Source: Bostrychus sinensis
Taxonomy: Eukaryota > Chordata > Actinopteri > Gobiiformes > Eleotridae
Reading direction: 5' to 3'
NCBI GenBank assembly: GCA_020698575.1
Contig: CM036240.1
Span: 29,946,211 to 30,010,210, forward strand
DNA length: 64,000 bases
Shown here: in pieces, positions 37,518-49,500 of the stretch
How positions within the stretch are numbered: position 1 is the first letter of the stretch
Layout of the letters: every line of letters begins with the position of its first letter
Made by a program: the position numbers and the translations under genes
The notes under the pieces: generated by a model
Told to the model about the DNA's origin: nothing
What the model saw: only the letters and a program-made list of their open reading frames with translations
Databases searched by the model: none

Positions 37518-40500
37518 CTGTAAACAGAACATGCATATGAACAGGCTGTACATTTGGCTTTTTTTATTTTATTTGTTTATTGATTTATTTATTTTTCTGT
37601 AAAAACAGCTCTGCCAATTTAGGTTCTGCCTGGTTATGTTTAGTTAATTCAGCAAAAAAATCTGTCTTGGATTGCTTTGAGTATTGAACCGTTAGCGGAA
37701 TGTATCAGACAGGATGGAAACATAAAAGGAATATATAATGAAGGAGGTGTGGATTAAAAAATATCTCTCTTTGCAGATGATATATTATTGTATATAAGTG
37801 ATCCTCTAAATACAATACCTATTTTAAATAACATTTTAAAGGAATATGGAAAGATCTCCGGTTATGTAAATAACAAATCTAAATCAATAGCGATGATGAT
37901 TTCTGGAACATGTCCTTTAGAATTAAAAGAAAAGGTTAAATTTAAGTGGACAGATGAGGGATTTAGATATTTGGGAATTACTATAACTCCAGAGCCATCA
38001 CATCTTTTGATAACAAATTATAACAAGGTAATTAAGGAAATTAGTAAAGGACTTAATTAGATGGGAATTCCTCCCTTTGACGCTAACAGGACGAGTAGAG
38101 GTAATAAGGATGAATGTCTTGCCAAGGTTGCTGTTTTTGTTCCAATCCCTTCCCATTGTACTTAAAATGTATATTTTTTTAAAAATAAACAAAATGATCA
38201 TAACATTTTTATGGAGAACAAAAAAAACAAGAGTTAGGTTTAAGTTATTACAGTGCCCTAAAGAGAAAGGTGGCTTAAATTCACCTAATCTGAAGAAATA
38301 TTATTGGGCTGCACAGCTGAGAGCCATAAATGTTTGGATAAATAAAGATGATGAGACAGGGTGGAGAGGAATGGAACAAAACTCGTGCCCCAATATATCA
38401 CTGGAAATTCTTCCATTTTTAACAAAGAAAACTCAAAATTACTTTAAGTTAAAAAATGAATGGGTTAAAGGAACATTAAAAATCTGGGCAGTCATAAAAC
38501 AAAAACTTAAATTGTCAGGTTCAATTTGTAGGGCTACAAAATTACTGAGGAATGCGGATTTTCCTCCATCATTGGAGGGGGGATATAATACATGGAATGA
38601 GAAAGGACTTGTATATATTGGTCAATTATTTAAAAATGAAAGCATGAAATCTTTTGAACAATTAAGAAAAGAATTCGATTTGCTCGTTCAAGATTTTTAT
38701 AAATTTTTGCAACTCAGAAGTTACCTTATGAAACACAAGGAACTGGAATATATGTGTAAACAACCAAACAGACTTGAAGAAATGTTTATGAATAATTCAG
38801 GTAATAATAAAAAGGTCATTTCTAAAATTTATAAAGCCCTACAGATTGAATCGGATGACAACAACTTAGATATCAAAGATAAGTGGGAAATGGAAAGAAA
38901 TATCACCATATTAGAAGAAAAATGGGAAGATTCATTCAAAGAGGGACATACATTTTTAAACAGTAGTACTTGGAGGGAATTTGAATGGAAAACAAAGATG
39001 CGTTATTTTAAAGTACCAGTAAACACTTCTAAATATAGTAATGGAAATGATAAATGCTGGAGGGAGTGTGGACATACAGGGGATTATATGCATATATTTT
39101 GGGATTGTCCCAAAATTGCAGAATATTGGCAAAATATAAAGATGGAAATACAGAGAATCCTAAAAGAACAATTGATACTAGATCCACAAATATTTATACT
39201 AGGTATTATACCAGAAGATATATCAACTAGAAATATTAAAATGCTTAGAATTCTAACTAACTAGCAAAAAAAATTAATTACAATCTCCTGATGAAACTAC
39301 AATCCCCCAGCATAAAACAATGGTGGGACAGAGTAAAAGATGTGATGACTATGGAAAAAGTGACAGCAAGACTTCAGTACAAAACAGATGAATTTGAAGA
39401 TTTATGGTCAGCAGTAATACAAGTAATTAGAGAGTATAAAATACCCTAACCAGTATCAAGTTGTGTGTGTGGGCGTTTTCAGGCTAGTATAGGTAGGTAC
39501 TTGTTTGTGTATACACAGTTTGGAATGAGGGGATGGGTTAAGGTGCACATGTAGGTGAACTAAAGGGAAGGATATGTGTATGTATGTGTATGTATGTGTA
39601 TATATGTATACAAATATATAGTGGTACAATGAAGTGGAGGTGTGTAGGTATAAATAAAGTGGATTTACATTAGATTGGGTAGGGGGCATGTGTATATGTA
39701 TATATGTAATGCAATGTATATTGTAAAATAATGAGATAGCGTAAGATGTGATGTACATTTGTAGATTTAAATGAGATTGTGAGGGGGTATGTGTATATGT
39801 ATTGAATAGATGTAATATAATGCGTATTGTAAAATAATGAGATAGAAACTAGAAAAAAAAAGTAAGAAGTGTACATTTGCATTGTAATGTAGTATCTACG
39901 ATTGACAAATGCGTGGAAAATTACTTGTATGGGATGTGCACATCCTCTGGTGTAGAAAATAAAATAAATACAAATTTGAAAAAAAAAAAATCTATCTTAC
40001 CAATTGATCTGAAAGCGGACCCTTCCATGTGGGATGACATCTCTGTAAGACTGCTGGAGCTCATGGCATATGACTCTGAAGCCATGGATGACATGCTGGA
40101 CATTGACATTGTTTCAAACTTCATCTCTGCTGCCATGCTGCTGAATGAGCTGGACTCCATCATGGATGACATCATGGATTGCTGAGTGGAGGAGAAGGAC
40201 GATGACTCCTCCATCATGTGAACTTCTTTCTTCATCATCATCGCAGAAGATGACTCTTTGTGACTTATCGCCATCGATCCTGGGGAGAAACAAAGGCATA
40301 TTTTAAACACTTAAACTTTCACAGCTGATTTGTACAGAAGTATTCTGACACAAACTCTTACCTTTAAGTGCCACTTGCTGCTCTCTGTATGCTGTGACCT
40401 TCATAAGTATCGACTGGAACACTTGTCCAGTGAAAGAGAAGGAGGATTTGGACACTCCTCCTTCGGATGTCATCTCACAGATGTACTCTCCCTTATCACT

Positions 40501-43500
40501 ATCTGTTAGGTCATGGATAAGAAGACTACAGGAGCCCTCAGAGTAGTGCATCTCAAAGTGGCTGCTCTGAGAAATCTTTCTCCCGTTGACATACCAAACC
40601 ACCTCCCTGACGCTGCTCTCACAAGTGCAGGACATTCTCACTGAGCCTTCACAGGCTTCAGCTGCTACCTGACTCAGGACTTTGGGTGCTGCTTTAATGG
40701 TAGGAGGAGACATAACCCTTTTTGGGGACATGATAGGGGGAGGGGACTTCATCCTTGGTGGTGACTTGATTCCCTCAGGCTCTGGGGATTTCAGAGCTCT
40801 TGGGGATTTGATGCCAGTTGGCTCAGGTGACTTTAAAGCCCTTGGAGACTTAATGCCAGTTGGTTCTGGCGATTTAATGCCCTTGGGTGATTTGACTCCA
40901 GCTGGTTCGGGGGATTTAACACCCAGTGGTTTCTTGACTCCGACTGGTTCAGGAGATTTCACTGCACGTGGAGATTTAATTCCCTCTGGTTCGGGAGACT
41001 TGACTCTTTCTGGGGACTTGATTCCTTGTGGAGACTTGATGCCAGGTTCTGGAGATTTAACACCCCTTGGTGACTTTATTCCTTCGGGTTCAGGCGATTT
41101 GACTGCTGCTGGCTCAGGAGACTTTACACTTGGAACAGGAGAGGTCACACTTGGCTCAGGAGATTTGACTGCAGGCTCAGGGGATTTGACGCTTGGTTCA
41201 AGGCGACTTAATTCTGGGTTCGGGAGATTTTACGGAGGGAACAGGAGATGTGACTGTAGGTTCTGGTGACTTAACTGTAGGTGTAGGTGATTTTACAGAT
41301 GGTTCTGGTGACTTGACAGCCTTGACCTCAGGCTTTGGAGGTGGCTTGTGGATTGTCAAAGTGAAGTGAGCCTCCTGGCGGCCAGCACAGTTCTCAACCA
41401 CAACTGAGTAGCTGCCCTCATCTGCAGATGTTACAGAGGAAATCTCCAGATTGGACTTGTACTGCGTAGAAGTGATATGGACACGCTGAGAGGAAATTTA
41501 GTGTTCTGCTCTCATGCAACCATGTCACAGTGGGTGCAGGTTCCCCATCAATGTCACAAGAGAATTTGGCTGTTTCTCCTTCAGAAACAGTCAAAGATTG
41601 AGGTTTGGTGAGGATTCTTGCTGGAAGGGAAGGCTTCACTTTTTCCTCAACTGCAGCAGAAATTTTTGCTTTAGCCTCTGATGTGGTGTGCTTTCCTGTC
41701 AATGAAAACTTATCTGATGAATATGAGGAACCAGATGACAAATATTCAGTAGATGCATATTTGATAGATGATTCATATCTCTCTGCAGATGAGTATCTCT
41801 CAGATGAGGCTGCATATCTTTCACGAGTTATTTTTGTCTTGGTTTCCTCCACTTCAAAGTGGCTTTCTGCAGCATAACCGGTTTTAAAGTGAGTTGTGTG
41901 ATAATGGTCAATTTTAGAGGCCTCTGGGACATGTGATTTGGGAGCTTCCTCATCTTTGCGACGAGAGGAGAAGGTTGTGTAGCCACCGCCTGACACATCC
42001 AGGGTGGCATAGTCAGAGGCTTCTCCTTTGGAGTTTGTGCACACACAGCGGTATGTTCCACTGTCCTCTTCTTGACAGTCCAGGATGGTAATGGACAAAA
42101 CTCCACTCATATTGGTGAAGACATATTTATGGCTACTTTCAGAGATGGCTGCACCGTTGTGGAACCATTGCACTTCAGCGTCTGGCTTAGACTGGATGTT
42201 CAGTGTGAATTTGGTGTCTTGGCCAATGGGAATGCGGTGAGAGCGCATTCTGACAGTCACTCTAGGAGCATGGTCCAGGCTAAATGGAGTCTGGGTAACC
42301 ACCTGGAATTTTCTCTCTGATTTCAGAGCAGCTTTCCTGGCCTCATAGCGAGACATGATGTCAAAGCGGGCTGATCGCTCAAACCTAGAAGAGGAGCGGG
42401 AGGACCTCTCAACAGATTTGATTGGACTTGGAGAACGGGGTCGAGTTCTTTCAGGAGTGGGGGACCTCCTTTCTACATGGTCTCCTTCAATATCGACCAG
42501 AGGTCTTGTGCGTGGTTTGATAAGCTCTGACACTGGACGCATCAGCTCAATGTACGTTGGTGACAATGACCTTCTCCTTCTCATAAACTGAGCAACTGTG
42601 CGTTTCTTCTTTGTCTCAGTAACCTCAACAGCCTCATGCCTCACTTCTTGCCTTCTCTCTTCACGTCTTTCAACACGAACTGGACTATGAACTGGAGATG
42701 CAGAAAATCCAAGCTCAAGTTCATCCTCAAGCATCATTTTCTCCTCCTCAGCCCTCCTCATTGAAAGGTAGTCTTCTACTGGCATCATGGCCTCCTCGTC
42801 ACTTAGGTCTCCGAGAGATCTCCTTCTAGATCTGAAGGAGGCATCAGATTCAAGAGATGGTGAGCGGCGTGCAGGTCTGACTGTTTCCAGATCATCAAGT
42901 GTCAGTTTGGGAATACGCCATCTTGGCCTATACTGGTCAGTAATTCTTGGAAGAGGCATGACATAAAACTGCTCCCATCTGGACAGGCGGATGCGGCGCT
43001 GTCTCTTCTGCACAATCCTTTCAGTTCTCTCTGAAATTTCATACTGGTCTCTTAACTTCCTGTACCATTTCATTTCAGACAGAGGCATAAATTGTTTGAT
43101 ACCTTTGTCCTCATCTAGAACTCTTGGATCGTGAACCACAGGCTCAGGGATTTCATATGGCATAAAGATCCTCCTCTCCTCTTCCAGTTTCTTGGTATCT
43201 GACTTCTCTACAGTGATGTCAAATTCTCCTTCAACATTCTTGGTGCTTACAGCAGGTTTGTACATCTCTGCAGCAAATTTGAGAGCCTCTTGAGCAGCAG
43301 GGTTCAATGGTACAAGTTCCTCTGTCGCTGCAATATGCTGAGCCATCTTGTGTGTCTTTTCAATTTGTTTTTGAATGTGTCTCATTTTCTCCTGGTCACT
43401 CTTGTACTCTCGTCTTGCGTAGGTAAGGCGGTCTACCTTCAGAGTAGCCTGACAGCTGGCAGAGCCAGCAGAGTTGGTTGCAGTGACCTTGTAGAAACCA

Positions 43501-46500
43501 GAGTCCTCCAGAAGTGTTTCTCTGACATGCAGGACATGGTAGTCAACATCCTCTTCTACAACAACAACTTTAGAGCTCAGCTGTAGTGGTTTACCATCCT
43601 TCTCCCATTTCAGAGAAGGTGTGGGTATTCCAGACACCCTGAGCTCAAAGCGGACACTGTCGCCCTCAACACACTCAGAGTTAGCCAACAGACGTTTGAA
43701 CATGGGTCTCATGGTTTCTTCCACTACAGGATGAGGTGTCACAGTGAGACGGGCCTTGCAGCTGTCTTCTCCAAACTTGTTGTGGGCCATGACTGTGTAT
43801 TCAGCATCATCGTTCATATCCAGGTTGTGGATCATCAACTGATATAGACCTTTATCACTAATGAAGGTGTACTTGCTGTCATCGTCACCTGGTTTGATCC
43901 TCTCACCATTTTTCAGCCATGTTACATGAGGTTCAGGATGTACAGTAATAGTGACGCCAAAGCGGACATCTTCACCAATGTATGCAGTGCGGTTGTAGAG
44001 TGGTAGTGTGAACTCAGGTGGTCTCTGCAGGAGTTTTGTCTTGTCAACTCTCCTCCTGAGTTTCTTAACAGAGCGGCTGACATAGTACTCCTTGATGCTC
44101 CTCACCGATTCTACAAAGAGCTCTGCATAAGCACTGTCCTCTCCGTCATCACTAACAACCTTGCATCTGTACACACCATCATCACACTCCTCAATGTCCT
44201 TCACGTACATGCTGGCAAAGCCATTGCTGTATGTTATCTCATACTTGGGACTTGGGTGCAGCTGACGGTTACCAAAGAACCATGAAACCTGTGTGCTTTT
44301 GTCAAAGTTGGTGAAGCTACAAGTAAAACGCACATGGCCACCTTCCTCTGCAGAGGCATGCATGACTGGACCAGCACGCAGGCCATGGTACTCTGTACCA
44401 ATCTTGACTTTACCCACAGCCAGACCTCTCTGGTTCTTGAAGGCACCACCATAGGCAATGCGAGCTGCTGATACAATATAATCAGTCTTCTTTGACAGAG
44501 ATTGGTAGTAGCGCCTGTGTCTGAGAGTCCTTATAGTTTTGTTGCTAACATTCTCAAGCTTCATCTTGAGCCAGGGGTGCTCCAAAGCCTCATGAGCAGT
44601 CATACGGAGTTTCCTGTCCTTGACTAAAAGTCTATCAACAAAGTCCATGGCCTCAAGACTGATGTCCTTGAATGCTTCACTGTCAAACACATACTCACAG
44701 TTGGAGATGTTCTCAATCATCTTTGTTACAGATTCAGCTGCAAACGGATTGAGACCACTGAGCAAGACATAGGCCATTACACCAACAGACCACATGTCAG
44801 TGGCTGTGGTGATCAGATCATGTCGGTGGACCTCAGGAGCACAGTACTCTGGTGCAGAGAAACACATTCTGATATTTTCTCCTGGGATCAGCAGTCTAGA
44901 CTGGCCCATCTCAATTATCTTAATGTTGGTGCTCTTTCTTGTGGTGTAGACAATGTTGTCAGGGCGTATGTCAAAGTGGCCAAAGTTTTCGGCATGCAAG
45001 AATTTGAGGGCGGAGCAGACCTGTCTAAGGTAGCGGACAATCTCCTGTTCTGACAACTCAAAGCTGCCAATGCCAAGGCGTTCAAAGATATCCACACCAG
45101 ACATGAACTCGTAAATCAAGATTATCTCATCCATGCTCTCAAAGTATTCATGGAGGTAAATAATATTCTTGTGTCTTGCTATATTAAGGGCCTCAATTTC
45201 TCTGAGAACTAACTCACGGTCAGTGCCTTTGACCTTGATAAACTTCGCCATGAAGGTCTTCTTTGTTGCAATTTCCACACACCTGTAGACAGCTCCAAAC
45301 TGACAGCGGGCAAGTTCCTCGGCAATGGTGTATTTGGAGGACAGCTCCTTCACCTTGTAGAATAGAGCCTCTTCTTTGACAATTTCTCTTGCTTCATCTA
45401 CCTCCTCATCATAGTTTCTAATCACAGACTTGTCTTCCTTTGTGGTTATAGGTTCTGTCGGGGCACATGGAGGGCTTAAGCCAAACTCATTCTCAGCAAT
45501 TACACGGAACTGGTATTTGGTCTTTCCAAAGATATTAATAATAGTGATGCTGCAGTCAGCTGTTTGTCCAGCACGGATCCATCTGTCACCATTAGCTGGG
45601 CACTTCTCGACAATGTAGTTGATTATGTTGCTTCCTCCATCATTTGCAGGAGGCTCCCAGGTCAGGGTAATTGAATCACGAGAAATATCACTAACAATAA
45701 GTCCCTTTGGTGCTTCAGGAATGTCAGCCACGCAGACTTCAATGGTTTGCTTGTCTGTGCCAAATCTGTTTTTAGCAGTGATGATGTAATAGCCAGTATC
45801 CTTGCTCCTTACGCCCTTCTGGAAGACCAGGGAAGTGAAAGATCTGGTGGTGATGACTTGATGATAAGGAGAGTTTGAAAGAATCTCTTGACCCTTCTGC
45901 CAAGTAACTGTAGGTTCAGGCTTTCCAGTAATGGGAATCTTGATAGTAATGTGTTCACCACGTACAGCGTGGACTGCTCCCATTCCCTGGAGCTCCTTAG
46001 GCAGGTGGATCTTGGCAGGAACTAAAAACAATAAAAGAAAATTTATATATAATTGAAACTAATTATTGTATTTTAACATATTTTGCACCTGTGGTATTTT
46101 AGAAAAGTAAATAGATTTTTACTATTACCTTCCACATCGAGGTTGGCACTCATCGAGATGGATCCTGAAGCATTAGTAGCCCTGACTTGGTAAACCATGG
46201 CATCATTATCATCAGTATTGGTAATAACCAGTTGGTAGTAGCCTCCCTTGAATTCTTGGGATTTTATCTTGGTTCCATCAGCCAAGATTTCCTTTCCACC
46301 ACGGTACCACTTAACCATAGGTTTTGGATGTCCAACCACCTTTTAAAAAAGAACAATAGTTAAATTTACATCTACAAAGCAATTAAAGAATATACATAAT
46401 TCTTGAATAATACAGCTGCATGCAGTACCTTAGTGACAAAGGTGGCATTGGCTTGGTACTTGACGGTCATGTCCCTAATCTCTTCTCTGAAGGCAGGAGC

Positions 46501-49500
46501 ACGAGGAGTCTGGTCAGACTTGGGAATAACTGGAGCTGAGATTTCACTCCAGTCACTTTCACCTCCCATGTTTTCACACTTGACACGGAACTCATACTCG
46601 AAGCTTTCAATCAGGCCTGTGACCTCGTAGCTGGTCTCCACAATCTTCTTGCTGGTTACTGAGATCCATTTATTCTGCTTCTTCTCACGTTTCTCCAAAT
46701 AGTAGTTAGTGATCTTAGCTCCACCATCACTGCTTGGAGGCTTCCAGCAGACAACACATGAGTCTTTGTTGGAGCTCATGATGAAGGGCTGTTGTGGAAT
46801 GCCAGGTTTTTCTGGAAAACAATGTTAATCAGATTATTGTCACATACAATTCGAAAATTTTTTGTGCCAGTTGTACTATTTGCTTACATAATGGAAATAC
46901 AAAAAGTCTTACCAAATGGACTCTTGATAATGACAACAGAAGGAATTTCCAAAGGTTCGCTGACTCCATACTGGTTCTGTGCAGAAACTCTGAAGTAATA
47001 TCCAGCGCTTTCAATAAGGTTGAGTATACGGCAGGTTGTGCCAGGGATAGAGGAGGACACCAGGTGCCACTGCTCGCCTTCTTTAGCCTCACGCTTCTCC
47101 ACAAGGTAGTTCGTGATCAAAGAGCCACCATCATCTTTTGGAGGCTTCCAGCTGATGACAGCTGAGCTCTTCAGCAAAGCATCAACAACCAGAGGTCCTT
47201 CAGGCATGCAAGGTTTATCTGGGTAAGATAAAACAATTTAAATATGTATTAATCTTTAGGTTCAGCTTAAAAGTTTTTGATGCATTTCAATATTATGGCC
47301 TTTGAATTTTTTTACATGAAATTTTTATTGAAGGTATTATCTTACCTTGGATTTCAACACGCAATACGGTGTCAATGGTTCCAAAAGCATTGCTGAGTTG
47401 CACCTTGTAGCGTCCAGCGTTGGTCTTTCTCTGAACATTCCTTACAACCAAGTGAGTGTAGCTTTCTGTGTTTTCAATAATCACATTCTCAGATGGGTTC
47501 AGAGGCTTTTTGCCATAGAACCACATAATCTGAGGAATGGGACGACCGATGTAGACAACATGGAGGCGCAGGCTGGTGCCAGCACCTGCATAGTACTTCT
47601 CCTTTAGAGGGAAACCAGGATGGAACTGTGGTGCAGCCTGGAGACGGAGTTTACCACTGGTCTCTATTTCACCAGCCTCGTTGGTGGCTCTGCAAGTGTA
47701 CAGGCCCTCATCCTCCTGCTCGTCTGACAGAATGGTCAACGAATGGTTGCGGCCATCTGAGCTCATTTTGTACTTGCGACTCTGGATCAGCTCCTTGCCA
47801 TAACGATACCATTTGATCTCAGGAAGAGGTCGGCCAATAATGCCGCAGGTCAGCGTGCCAGACTCGCCAAGCTTGGTAGTTGTGTCTTCCATCTCATCCT
47901 TCAAAACTGGAGCCTCACCAACTACAAAGACAAAAGTGTGTGATGTTATGTGATGTCATCTTGTAAGTTGTAAATGGAAAAACTGTACAGTAGACACTAC
48001 GTTATAAAAAACTAATGATCTTTCTACAATCTTTGTGCATAAAAAACTCATTTTTTATTTAGTTTTCTCTTCTATTCAATAATGCCAAATTAAAAACTGA
48101 TGCTGTTATGAATGAGTCAAAGTCAAATAAATTGGGATGATTAAATAATATCTTACCACTCAGTTTGGTCTTGATGCCCATTGGAGTGCGACGAGGACGA
48201 CTGAGTCCAGCCTCATTTTCAGCAATGATTCTGAACTCGTATTCTGTGGCCTCCATTAAGCCACCCATAGTGAACTGACGATCCTTGGAACGCTCTTTGT
48301 TGCATTTCTTCCATGCCGACTCTCCAGCCTCTCTGAACTCAATCCAGTAGCCCAGGATCTCCTTGCCACCATCATGTTCAGGTCTAAGCCAATGGATGGT
48401 GATAGAATCTTTGGTGACAGACACAATGTCGATCTCTCCAGGTTGGCTCGGTTTGTCTGGTAAAAGCAAAACAAAAGCCATTACAAATAAAAAAGGATAA
48501 GTGTAATAAAAGAAGAACCAAACAAAGTTTTGCACTTACAATTGTTTTTTTAGCAAGAAGTTCGATTTTATGTTATTCCTAATTTAAAAACAGCTTGCAA
48601 AAAGTTACTTACCAAATGGCTCTTTGCAGATCACTGGTTCTGAGGCAGGTCCAGGTTCACTCTTTCCTATGTCGTTCTGAGCCACAATTCTGAACATGTA
48701 TTCTGCGTCTGGGATGAGACCAGTGACATTGTACATAGTTGTGGTGATATGGGTCTTGTTGTGGCGGACCCACTTCTCTGTCGACACTTCTCTCCTCTCT
48801 ACATAGTATCCTGTGATGCGAGAACCACCATCATCACGAGGACGAGCCCAGGACAGAACCACAGTGGACTTAGTGACCTCCATAATTTCTGGTGGGTTGC
48901 TTGGAGGCTCAGGTGCACCTGAAAATAATTTAAGTACATTGTTAGTTACTTAGCTAGGTTTACATATCTTTCTACCCTTTTGCTAATATTTCACATGAAC
49001 AGATTACTCTCAAAATAAAAGATTAAGAGAAAATATAAAAAAGCCTTTCAAATACTACTTACACAGTGGTGTCTTTGGTGTGACAGCCTCATCAGATTTT
49101 AGAGATCTACTGACACCAAACTGGTTTTCAGCAGAAATCCTGAAGTGGTACTGCACATTTTCCTTCAGTCCCTTAACAACAAGGGAGGTCTCAGTTACTC
49201 GGGCATCCACAGTGTACCAGGCAGCTTTGGGAACCTCACGCCTCTCCACAACATAGCCCAGGATGTCAGAGCCACCGTCATCTGATGGAGGTCTCCAGCT
49301 CACGCGCACTGATCTTGCTTGGATGTCATCAAACTCCAGAGGGCCTTCTGGGACATCTGGACGACCAATGACCTTCACCTACAGAAAATCAAGAATAAAT
49401 AATATTTGTAATGTTTTGAAGGATACATTTTTGATAAAAAAAAAACAATCTCTTGAGTTGTTATTAGTTAAGAGGTTTGCTTACTCAAGCTAGTAAGCTA

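Noticed and set aside
39456..39882. 100- and 70-codon minus-strand frames rich in Tyr, Thr and His
   Set aside because: They are the reverse of the GT/TA-rich 3' UTR of the LINE.
40682..41269. 195-codon plus-strand frame rich in SGDL/GGD over the KSP repeat
   Set aside because: It is the antisense image of the coding minisatellite; a repeat with a unit length that is a multiple of three stays open on both strands. No splice sites or similarity.
41418..41500. A short intron to explain the titin frame change
   Set aside because: The protein similarity continues base by base across the shift, so no segment is left to remove; a single extra base explains it.
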